Shown here piece by piece: positions 1 through 5,823 of a stretch of DNA of 9,659 bases. The notes below the pieces were generated by a model. It was not told where the DNA came from. It saw only the letters and a list, made by a program, of their open reading frames with translations, and searched no databases. This DNA comes from Anaerolineales bacterium. Lineage in GTDB: Bacteria > Chloroflexota > Anaerolineae > Anaerolineales > UBA4823. The DNA is taken from the NCBI GenBank assembly GCA_028687395.1, contig JAQUAE010000044.1, positions 1-9,659 on the forward strand, written 5' to 3'. The stretch's first letter is position 1, and every line of letters begins with the position of its first letter. The translations under genes and the position numbers were made by a program.

Positions 1-624
1 CCCAGGCGCTGGTGGATGAGAAGCGTCAAATCATCGTGCACGCTGAGGCTTTTAGCAGCCAGGATCATGAGAATCTGGCGCCCATGATGGCAGGGGCAAA
101 GAAGAACATGCAGGCAATCGGCAAAGGAGCGAACTATTTCGCAGGCAAACAGCTCACCGCAGACAGCAATTATCACAGCCTCGCCAGCCTGGCATTGTGC
201 AAGGCCGAGGGATTGGACGCCTATATCCCAGACATCCAGTTTCGCCAGCGAGACGGGCGCTTTGCCGGGCAACCAGGGTTCAAAGATGGCATCTCACGCC
301 CGCCAGGAGGACTGTGCCAATTGCCGCCTGAGATCAAGTTGTTTGAGTGGGTCAAGCACATCGCGGAGATACTTGTCAGTCAGGGTGGATGGCAAAAAGC
401 CCAACTTGATCGATGAAATGAAAGCCAGGATAGACACTCCCCAGGGCAAGCAGATCTATGCCAGGCGCCTGGCCATCGTCGAGCCGGTGTTTGCCAATAT
501 CTGCGTTCAGAAACGATTGGATCACTTCACCTTGCACACTAAGGCCAAGGTAGATGTCCAGTGGAGATTGTTTGCCCTGGTGCACAACATCGGCAAAATC
601 CACACTTATGGGATGGTTAATTGA
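1..624 (+). pseudogene. IS1182-family transposase, C-terminal part, deleted and frameshifted
   Basis: This is the back half of a DDE transposase that starts left of the window; reading frame 3 is open from the first bases (Q-A-L-V-D-E-K). The stretches IIVHAEAF, QLTADSNYHS and DAYIPDIQFRQRD, and later DGKKPNLIDEMKARIDTP, RRLAIVEPVFANI, KRLDHFTLHTKAKV and ALVHNIGKIH, are what I recall of IS1182-family enzymes. The first half reads in frame 3 up to about 290. The second half reads in frame 1 from about 297 (ARQEDCANCRLRSSCL) to the TGA at 622-624. In the family these blocks are separated by a further few dozen residues that lead into the Cys-rich motif. The shift therefore looks like an out-of-frame internal deletion rather than a single-base error. 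Such a protein could not be an active transposase. The family name comes from recognition and no search was run. Confidence 0.82.
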
Positions 625-715
625 TAGTCCGTCTTTGGAGAGCAGCGCGCCTGGCTATGAACAAGTGGACAAAACGGATAATTCCCCAGTAGCGCGTTGA
701 GGCCTTGTGTTTGGG

Positions 716-721
716 TATAAT
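716..721 (+). promoter_or_regulatory. Candidate -10 element (TATAAT) upstream of the yjhP-like gene
   Basis: A perfect TATAAT lies 83 bp before the methyltransferase start and 35 bp before the left GTTAGGC boundary. No good -35 box sits at 16-18 bp; the nearest TTGA-type match (697-702) is only 13 bp away. The promoter is therefore uncertain. If the integron-cassette reading is right, its place outside the cassette is where a cassette promoter (Pc) would be expected. Confidence 0.35.
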
Positions 722-755
722 TCGCGCAGTCAAAATCATGTTTTTCGACAGTCTC

Positions 756-762
756 GTTAGGC
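756..762 (+). other. Left cassette boundary core, GTTAGGC (G/TTRRRY)
   Basis: This heptamer matches the integron recombination core G/TTRRRY, with the crossover between 756 and 757. It recurs exactly at 1716-1722, at the end of a palindromic segment behind the methyltransferase gene. The 60 bp to its left show no comparable palindrome, so the left partner looks more like an attI remnant or a secondary site than another attC. Seven-base cores occur by chance; the paired arrangement is what gives this weight. Confidence 0.5.
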
Positions 763-787
763 AGTGACCGAAACTATTCACACCCGT

Positions 788-793
788 AAGGAG
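788..793 (+). promoter_or_regulatory. Shine-Dalgarno AAGGAG supporting a TTG start
   Basis: AAGGAG ends 10 bases before TTG 804. No ATG or GTG at suitable distance gives the conserved MDIPRIFNITES N-terminus, so this site decides the TTG start. Confidence 0.7.
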
Positions 794-803
794 ATTTTCT
801 GCA

Positions 804-1550
804 TTGGATATTCCACGGATCTTCAACATCACTGAAAGTGCTCACCGCATCCATAACCCGTTCACACCCGAAAAGCTCGCCACTCTTGGTGCGGCGCTGC
901 GTCTGGAAACGGGGACCCGAGTGCTCGACCTCGGCAGCGGTTCGGGCGAGATGCTGTGCACCTGGGCACGCGATTACGGAGTCATCGGCACCGGCATCGA
1001 CATGAGCCAGTTATTCACCGAGCAAGCGAAACTCCGCGCTGAAGAACTCGGTGTCGCCGATCAAGTCAAGTTCATCCATGGCGATGCATCCGGCTATGTC
1101 TCTGACGAGAAGGTCCATGTAGCAGCCTGTGTCGGTGCGACATGGATCACCGGGGGAGTCGTTGGCACCATCGAGCTTCTGGCGCAGAGCCTCCGCCCCG
1201 GAGGGATCATCCTCATCGGCGAGCCCTACTGGCGGCAGTTACCGCCGACGGAAGATGTTGCCAGGGGGTGCCATGCCAGCTCGATCTCCGACTTTCTCAT
1301 GCTTCCAGAACTTCTCGCCTCTTTCGGCCACCTCGGCTACGACGTCGTGGAAATGGTTTTGGCAGACCAGGACAGTTGGGACAGATACGAGGCGGCCAAG
1401 TGGCTCACCATGCGCCGATGGCTTGAAGCCAATCCCGACGACGAGTTCGCCAAAGATGTTCGAGCCAAACTGACCTCGGAACCCGAGCGCTACGCCGCTT
1501 ACACGCGTGAATACCTGGGCTGGGGCGTGTTCGCGCTGATGACGCGGTGA
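804..1550 (+). CDS. yjhP: Class I SAM-dependent methyltransferase, YjhP-like
   Basis: This 248-residue protein closely resembles E. coli YjhP as I remember it, in length and along its whole sequence. Shared stretches include the MDIPRIF start, HRIHNPF, SGEMLCTWARD, GIDMS, AACVGATWI, GEPYWRQLP and AAKWLTMRRWLEANPDD. The fold is class I methyltransferase: motif I VLDLGSGSGE at residues 40-49, the acidic residue after strand 2 at D66, D94 in HGDA, and the post-I region LLAQSLRPGG with GEPYW at 125-143. The substrate is unknown; YjhP itself has no proven reaction. The start is TTG, chosen for its Shine-Dalgarno site and the matching N-terminus. The gene stands alone between two GTTAGGC cores and looks less GC-rich than the nar genes, which fits acquisition by transfer. 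It appears intact. Confidence in the family is high, in the orthologous symbol moderate. Confidence 0.85.
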   Translation: MDIPRIFNITESAHRIHNPFTPEKLATLGAALRLETGTRVLDLGSGSGEMLCTWARDYGVIGTGIDMSQLFTEQAKLRAEELGVADQVKFIHGDASGYVSDEKVHVAACVGATWITGGVVGTIELLAQSLRPGGIILIGEPYWRQLPPTEDVARGCHASSISDFLMLPELLASFGHLGYDVVEMVLADQDSWDRYEAAKWLTMRRWLEANPDDEFAKDVRAKLTSEPERYAAYTREYLGWGVFALMTR

Positions 1551-1663
1551 TGAGGGGATTACCGGGCGACTCAGAAAGTGGGGAAAATCCAATCATGCCG
1601 AACCAGGCAGTCCATGGGACAGCCAAGGCCGAGCCGTTGCGAAAACCGGAGCTTAAAGAACGT

Positions 1664-1722
1664 TTTTAACCATTACATTGGTCAGTGGAAGCCCTGGCTG
1701 CCCCTGACCGCCGCCGTTAGGC
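1664..1722 (+). repeat. Candidate integron attC site (59 bp)
   Basis: The right-hand core R' is GTTAGGC (1716-1722). The left-hand core R'' would be TTTTAAC (1664-1670), a near match to RYYYAAC that pairs with R' through AAC/GTT plus a T-A and two G-T pairs. Between them is an imperfect palindrome: GGTCAG 1680-1685 with CTGACC 1704-1709, GG 1687-1688 with CC 1701-1702, and AGCC 1690-1693 with GGCT 1696-1699. Only two mismatches interrupt it (T1686/C1703 and A1689/G1700). The unpaired central spacers would be 1671-1679 and 1710-1715. Length and layout match the classical 59-base element. Missing are clear extrahelical bases and a perfect R''. The alternative is a transcription terminator, but no T-run follows. 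Confidence 0.5.
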
Positions 1723-1787
1723 GGTTGAGGAGGGTCCGCCCAGCTTCTGCTTGCACAGCACTGTTCTTCGATCTGCAGCGCAACCAG

Positions 1788-1803
1788 CCCCGCTCCTGCG
1801 GGG
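1788..1803 (+). repeat. Short perfect GC hairpin in the leader of the truncated membrane gene
   Basis: CCCCGC (1788-1793) and GCGGGG (1798-1803) pair perfectly around a four-base loop. The hairpin ends five bases before a purine-rich Shine-Dalgarno-like stretch (AAAGGA, 1808-1813) that precedes ATG 1824. No T-run follows, so it is not an obvious intrinsic terminator. It could be a leader hairpin or a remnant of a terminal repeat. Confidence 0.35.
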
Positions 1804-1823
1804 TGAGAAAGGAACTAGGTCAT

Positions 1824-1953
1824 ATGATCGGCATTTGGCAAGACTACGCAGTGCTCTACCTGGTCGTGGCAGGCATCACGATGCTCGGGGCTTTCGGCTT
1901 GCCGCTCCTGGTCGCCCCGATGTGGTGGGCTCGGCTCATGCGCTGGGAGGCCC
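1824..1953 (+). pseudogene. N-terminal fragment of a small membrane protein
   Basis: ATG 1824 has a Shine-Dalgarno-like AAAGGA 10 bp upstream. It encodes MIGIWQDYAVLY followed by a hydrophobic span (about residues 11-32) and then a basic/aromatic stretch, MWWARLMRWEAP. That is the usual look of a membrane protein's first helix. After about residue 44 the frame turns into Gly/Pro/Arg/Ser-rich sequence up to a stop at 2067-2069. That tail is the out-of-frame reading of the neighbouring SDR gene. The gene has therefore lost everything after its first helix at a junction near 1950. I do not recognise the family. Confidence 0.5.
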
Positions 1954-2619
1954 CGCCGCCAGGAAGCGTTGGACCAGGCGGTGGAGGCGATTCGAGCCAC
2001 GGGAGGGGAAGCGTTGCCGGTCGCTGCTCACACCGGAAACCCGCAAGCCGTGCAGGCGCTGGTCGCTGAGACTGAGAAAGCCTACGGCGGGATGGACATC
2101 CTGGTCAACAACGCAGCCGCCAACCCTCACTTCGGTCCCCTGCTCAGCGCCGAAGAAAGCCACTGGGAGAAAACGCTGGACGTCAACCTGCGGGGCTACT
2201 TCCGCCTGATCAAGGCCTGCGTCCCCAGCATGCGCCAGCGGGGTGGGGGCAAGATCATCAACGTCGCCTCGGTGGGCGGCATCCAGGCCCAGCCCGGGTT
2301 GGGGGTGTACTGCGTCAGCAAAGCGGGGGTGATCATGCTCACCCAGGTGTTGGCTTTGGAGCTGGCTGCCGATAACATCCAGGTCAACGCCACCGCCTCC
2401 GTGCTGGCGCAGACACGCTTCAGCCAGGTGCTCTGGCAAACCCCCGCCCTGTACCAGCAGATCATCCAGCACATCCCCCAGGGTCGCTTTGCCCAACCAG
2501 GGGAATTGGCCGGCATTGCCCTTTACCTGGCCAGCCCCGCCTCCAGTTTCACCACAGGCGCCGTCTTCGTGGTGAATGGCGACCAGCTCGCCGGGAGCAG
2601 CATCTCACCTGGCGCTTAA
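1954..2619 (+). pseudogene. Short-chain dehydrogenase/reductase lacking its N-terminal NAD(P)-binding segment
   Basis: SDR homology begins abruptly near 1954 (RRQEALDQAVEAIRATGGEA) and runs to the TAA at 2617-2619. Numbered from the first possible start, TTG 1969 (216 residues), the visible motifs are NNAAA (47-51), catalytic N73, S101, Y114 and K118 (YCVSK), and the C-terminal GRFAQPGELAGIALYLASPAS. About 40 expected N-terminal residues are missing, including the first strand and the TGxxxGxG dinucleotide-binding loop. The upstream sequence belongs to a different, out-of-frame gene. The usual N-x-x-x-PG motif after the active site reads NATASVLAQT here, and the C-terminal VDGG-type motif reads VVNGD. 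Both fit decay. Intact relatives are FabG/glucose-dehydrogenase-like SDRs with varied substrates. Loss of the cofactor loop makes activity unlikely. Confidence 0.75.
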
Positions 2620-2637
2620 CCCGCCTCATCCACCGCT

Positions 2638-3840
2638 ATGAGCAACCATCCACCCGAGACCATCGCCCGCTGGGCGGGGTTGCTGGCCCTATTCACCCTG
2701 GCCGGCTTCATCGAGACGGTCTTTTACGGGCAACTCAACGCCTTCACGCCGCTTTACTTGCCGCGCCTGGGCATAGCCGCCGAAGATGTACGCGTCTGGA
2801 CGGGCGGCCTGGCTTCGGTTGCCAGCGCGGTGGGCATTCCCTTCCTGCCCTTGTGGGGCGCGCTGGCCGACCGCTACGCTCGCCAGCCGGTGATCATCCG
2901 CTCCTTCCTGGTGCACCTGCTGGCGGCGATAGCCATGTTCCTGGCGGGCAATATCTGGGTTTTCGTGATTGGGCGCAGCCTGACCAGCCTGGCCCTGGGC
3001 AACAGCGGGTTGATGATGGCCACCCTGCACGAGCGCGTCCCCGAGCGGCGCCGGGGGTTATCCTTTGCCATCATGAACAGCGCCCCGCCGGTCGGCGCGG
3101 TCATCGGGCCGTTGGCCAGCGGGCCGCTGGTGGACGCCTGGGGTTTTCGCTCCCTGTTGCTGATCGACGCTGGATTGATGCTGCTGGTCATCCTCGCCCT
3201 GGCGGTTGGCTACCGGGATTCCTACCGCGGGGTGAGCCAAGAGCCCCTCTTGCGCATGGCGGCAGCCTCGCTCGGCGTGATCACCAGCTCCGGACGCCTG
3301 CGCGCCCTCTTCCCCACCCTGTTCTTCCTCTTCTCAGGCTGGACGCTGGCGCTCACTTACACCCCGCTGGCGGTGACCACGCTGTACCGCGGCAACCAGC
3401 CGGGCGCCGCGGTGGGCGCCGTGCTCGGCGCCAGCGGCTTGCTCACCCTCCTGCTCGGCCCGCTGGTCGGCTGGCTGGCGGATAAGGTAGGCCTATGGAA
3501 GGTGTTCTTCAGCGGGGCGGGCCTGGCGATCCTGCTCTGGCCGCTGCCTTACTTCTCCAGTAACCTGGTCGATTTCGGCGTCCGCTGGGCGCTGGTCAAC
3601 GGGCTGGTTTCCTCGGTGTTTGCCATTTCCTTCGCCGTGCTGGCGCAATCGGCATCCGAGAAGGCGCGCGGCCGGGTGATGGCCTTCTCCTTCCTGCCCA
3701 CCAACCTGGGCTTCATGATCGGCCCGGCCATCGGCAGCGTGATTACCCGGGGCAGCATCTTCAACGTCTACCCCGCCGCGGCGATATTGACCGCCATCGG
3801 GCTGGGCTTGCTCTGGGTCGCCTGGCGCAGACCGGGATAG
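2638..3840 (+). CDS. MFS transporter, multidrug-efflux type (MdtG/TetA-like)
   Basis: This 400-residue polytopic protein should have about 12 membrane helices, the normal size for drug:H+ antiporters. The motif A loop between helices 2 and 3 is GALADRYARQ (residues 74-83), with its repeat GWLADKVGLWK in the second half (278-288). GAVIGPLASGP (153-163) fits the motif C region typical of efflux families. R113 in helix 4 (IGRSLTS) is a likely motif B arginine. The substrate cannot be read from sequence. ATG 2638 lies 18 bp after the stop of the SDR remnant, in the same frame, and has no clear Shine-Dalgarno. It may have depended on translation of the upstream gene, whose truncation could lower its expression. 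It converges with the - strand methyltransferase, 23 bp apart. The ORF looks intact. Confidence 0.82.
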   Translation: MSNHPPETIARWAGLLALFTLAGFIETVFYGQLNAFTPLYLPRLGIAAEDVRVWTGGLASVASAVGIPFLPLWGALADRYARQPVIIRSFLVHLLAAIAMFLAGNIWVFVIGRSLTSLALGNSGLMMATLHERVPERRRGLSFAIMNSAPPVGAVIGPLASGPLVDAWGFRSLLLIDAGLMLLVILALAVGYRDSYRGVSQEPLLRMAAASLGVITSSGRLRALFPTLFFLFSGWTLALTYTPLAVTTLYRGNQPGAAVGAVLGASGLLTLLLGPLVGWLADKVGLWKVFFSGAGLAILLWPLPYFSSNLVDFGVRWALVNGLVSSVFAISFAVLAQSASEKARGRVMAFSFLPTNLGFMIGPAIGSVITRGSIFNVYPAAAILTAIGLGLLWVAWRRPG

Positions 3841-3863
3841 CCCGCCGCAGCGAAGTCCCGCGC

Positions 3864-4400
3864 TTACAGTTTGCGGCACACCAGTTCCCCCTTGCCGATC
3901 GGCACGACCAGCGCGTCCACGCGCTCATCGCTGAGGGAGCGTTGCAGGAAGGGCTCCAGCGCCTGGCGGTGGTTGATGGCGTTATCCGCCACCAGCAAGC
4001 CCCCAGAAACCAGGCGCGGCACGACCAGCTCGTAGCATTCGACGTAGACGTCTTTCTCCGCGTCGATGAAGCAAAAAGCGATATCGTCCTGCCGGCTAAG
4101 CCCCTGGCGGGCGTCGCCTTCCACCAGCTCGACCAGGTCTTCCACCCCCGCCAGGCGAAAGGTCTCCCTGGCCAGTTCGGCTTTGCTGAGGGAAAACTCG
4201 TAGGTGACGATTTTCCTGCCTGTTTGGCGGCAGGCCAGCGCCAGCCAGAGCGTGGAATAACCAGCGCTCGTCCCGACCTCCACGACCTTCCCCTGCGGGG
4301 CAGCCGCGGCCATCAAAGCCAGGAAACGGCCGGTTTCGGGTGGAATCTGCCGCAGGCGCCTGGCTTGCGGGGTGCCGTCCTGCCTGTTCAGGCAATTCAC
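3864..4400 (-). CDS. Class I O-methyltransferase (catechol-O-methyltransferase-like), short N-terminus
   Basis: The family is SAM-dependent O-methyltransferases of the Methyltransf_3/24 type. Taking GTG 4400 as start (178 residues), motif I is VVEVGTSAGYST (39-50), the SAM ribose-binding acid is E68, and GDA is at 95-97. FIDAEKDVY (111-119) and VADN (137-140) supply D113, D139 and N140, the expected metal and catechol ligands. The GTG lies 1 bp after the narK stop without a Shine-Dalgarno, so it would be translated by coupling. Extending upstream in frame only reads narK out of frame. Relatives as I recall them carry a further 20-30 residues before the GTPQARRLRQIPPETGR block, so the N-terminus is probably lost or shortened. 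The SAM fold is complete, so activity is possible. The substrate is unknown and a link to nitrate respiration is not evident. Confidence 0.7.
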   Translation of the reverse strand: MNCLNRQDGTPQARRLRQIPPETGRFLALMAAAAPQGKVVEVGTSAGYSTLWLALACRQTGRKIVTYEFSLSKAELARETFRLAGVEDLVELVEGDARQGLSRQDDIAFCFIDAEKDVYVECYELVVPRLVSGGLLVADNAINHRQALEPFLQRSLSDERVDALVVPIGKGELVCRKL

Positions 4401-4401
4401 G

Positions 4402-5712
4402 TCAGGACAGGGCGCCGGAGAGCGATCCAGCGCGGCGCTGCGCGGCGTGGGCGCGTTGCAAGGCGTAGGCCAGGAGCAGAGAGAGCGCTGCCAGGAGCAC
4501 AAAGGTGAGGAAGCCGCTGGCGTAGCCCGGCTCCCCGTAGGCGCGCACGAAGAGACCCATCACTGGCGGGATGGCAAAGCCACCGAAGGCGCCCAACCCG
4601 CCAATCCACCCCGCCGCGCCGCCCACCGCCTGGGGCACGTACTGGGGCATCAGCTTGAAAACCGCCGCGTTGGCCACGCCCATCCCCACGCCCATCACCA
4701 GCTCCGCCGCCAGGCTGAGCCCAAAGGAAGGCGACAGGCACATCAAGACCGCCCCGCCCAGCAGGGTAAGCAGGGAGAACATGGCCGTCTTCTCGCCGCC
4801 CATTCGATCGGAGATCGAGCCGCCGGCCACGCGCAGCAGCGAGGCGGTAAGGGAGAACGCCGCCGTCAAGCCTCCGGCTGCCAGCGGCGCGGCAGCGTAC
4901 AAACCGTTCCAATAGGTGGGCAACCAGGCAGTCATGGCGATGAAGCCGCCGAAAGTGGTGAAGTACACCGCCACCAGCATCCAGGTCTTCCAGTTGTGCG
5001 CTGCCGCAGCCAGGCTCTGCCGGGCATTGCCCTTGGGGAAGAGCTCCTGTCCCATGAGGCGCGCCTCGTTGCGGGCAGCTTCCGCATTGGCGCCACGGCC
5101 CACGAGCTGGAAGTAGTAGGCATTGGCGCCGGTGAGCGTGTAAATAATCACGCCCGCCAGGAGAAAGAGTAGCCAGGTGAGATACGCCCCCTTCAAGCCC
5201 CAGGCGCTCAGCGCCAGCGGCAGGAGCAGGGAGAAGATGCCCGGCGCCAGGTTGCCCAGACCGGCGTAGCTCCCCAAGGCGGCGCCCTGCTTGTGTTGCG
5301 GGAACCAGTAGGACACCTGCCCGACGCCCACCGAGAAGGTGGCAATGCCGCAGCCACACAGCACGCCCAGCAGGAGTAGCCAGGGATACAGGCTGGCGCT
5401 CATCCCCTGCGGGTAAAGGCGATACACCACCAGGGTCAGCCCTAGCATCCCCAGCAATGAGAGCCACAAGAGCACCAGGAATGGCTTGCGCCCCCCGCTG
5501 GTATCCACCCAGGCGCCGAAGGGGATGCGCAGCAGCGAGCCGGAGAGCGAGGGGATGGCCACCAGGAAACCGATCGTGACCGGCGTCAGTCCCATCACCT
5601 CGTTGAAGCGCGCCGCCGTCGGCCCAAACAAGGCTACGGCGGCAAATCCGGTAAAGAAACCCAGCGTGGCAGCGAACAGCCCGCTCCTGGGGGTGCCTTT
5701 CAGCTTAGCCAT
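4402..5712 (-). CDS. narK: NarK-type nitrate/nitrite transporter (MFS)
   Basis: This 436-residue, 12-helix protein belongs to the nitrate/nitrite porter family, which imports nitrate and/or exchanges it for nitrite at the cytoplasmic membrane. R62 in helix 2 (LLRIPFGAWVD) and R294 in helix 8 (SLLRVAGGSISDRMGG) match the two substrate-binding arginines of E. coli NarK (R89, R305). The nitrate signature motifs are visible as GSYAGLGNLAPG (147-158) and GWIGGLGAFGGFAIPPVMG (368-386). ATG 5712 has AGGAG (5720-5724) seven bases upstream. It lies 111 bp downstream of narI on the same strand. In Thermus narK also follows narI, whereas in E. coli it precedes narG. Its direction (nitrate/proton symport or nitrate/nitrite antiport) cannot be told from this. 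Confidence 0.93.
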   Translation of the reverse strand: MAKLKGTPRSGLFAATLGFFTGFAAVALFGPTAARFNEVMGLTPVTIGFLVAIPSLSGSLLRIPFGAWVDTSGGRKPFLVLLWLSLLGMLGLTLVVYRLYPQGMSASLYPWLLLLGVLCGCGIATFSVGVGQVSYWFPQHKQGAALGSYAGLGNLAPGIFSLLLPLALSAWGLKGAYLTWLLFLLAGVIIYTLTGANAYYFQLVGRGANAEAARNEARLMGQELFPKGNARQSLAAAAHNWKTWMLVAVYFTTFGGFIAMTAWLPTYWNGLYAAAPLAAGGLTAAFSLTASLLRVAGGSISDRMGGEKTAMFSLLTLLGGAVLMCLSPSFGLSLAAELVMGVGMGVANAAVFKLMPQYVPQAVGGAAGWIGGLGAFGGFAIPPVMGLFVRAYGEPGYASGFLTFVLLAALSLLLAYALQRAHAAQRRAGSLSGALS

Positions 5713-5823
5713 CCTCTAACTCCTGTAAGTTCAGAATAGTCCCGACGATGCGCCGTCGCCCCATGCGCAGGTTAGCCTCTCACCTCTCCCGAAATGGCCG
5801 ATAACCATCCCGCTTCACCCGGT
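5713..5823 (-). other. narI-narK intergenic spacer
   Basis: This 111-bp spacer is the only real gap in the visible nar cluster below narG-narH. Read on the - strand it holds a weak TATTCT (-10-like) about 25 bp before the narK Shine-Dalgarno and a small 5-bp inverted repeat (CGACG 5743-5747 / CGTCG 5754-5758). I see no FNR-like TTGAT-N4-ATCAA box and no terminator with a T-run. narK is probably read through from the nar operon, possibly with a weak promoter of its own. Confidence 0.3.

Larger units (their letters stand above)
757..1716 (+). mobile_element. Putative integron gene cassette carrying a methyltransferase
   Basis: The segment runs from TTAGGC (757) to the G (1716) before the next TTAGGC. 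It holds a single ORF in cassette orientation, starting 47 bp inside the left boundary, and it ends in an attC-like palindrome. That one-gene-plus-attC layout, about 960 bp long, is typical of cassettes. There is no intI gene in the window, so at best this is a lone cassette, a CALIN-like remnant, or part of an array disrupted by the neighbouring IS fragment. Two features weaken the call: the spacer between stop codon and attC is over 100 bp, and the left-hand core of the attC is imperfect. Confidence 0.5.

Noticed and set aside
1664..1722. Palindrome as an intrinsic terminator for the methyltransferase gene
   Set aside because: No U-run follows the stem. The flanking GTTAGGC, repeated before the gene, is better explained by attC. 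It remains the main alternative.
1578..1823. Upstream extension of the membrane-protein frame from 1578
   Set aside because: The residues before 1824 are Arg/Pro/Ser-rich and run through the attC-like palindrome. ATG 1824 has the Shine-Dalgarno and begins the hydrophobic helix.
2053..2066. Short match CAGGCGCTGGT shared with bases 4-14
   Set aside because: Both copies encode the common residues QALV within unrelated genes. The match is too short to be a repeat.
3844..3877. Inverted repeat GCCGCA/TGCGGC between the convergent genes as a terminator
   Set aside because: The loop is about 22 bases, the stem only 6 bp, there is no T-run on either strand, and one arm lies inside the methyltransferase coding region.
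4403..4502. Upstream extension of the O-methyltransferase to an ATG-type start at 4502
   Set aside because: Those residues are narK read out of frame (Cys/Trp/Pro/Ser-rich) and show no methyltransferase homology.
4372..5172. Long + strand open frame (266 codons) opposite narK
   Set aside because: It is low-complexity in composition (Gln/His/Arg/Gly-rich) and lies antisense to narK, whose motifs are unmistakable. It is a frame shadow of GC-rich DNA.
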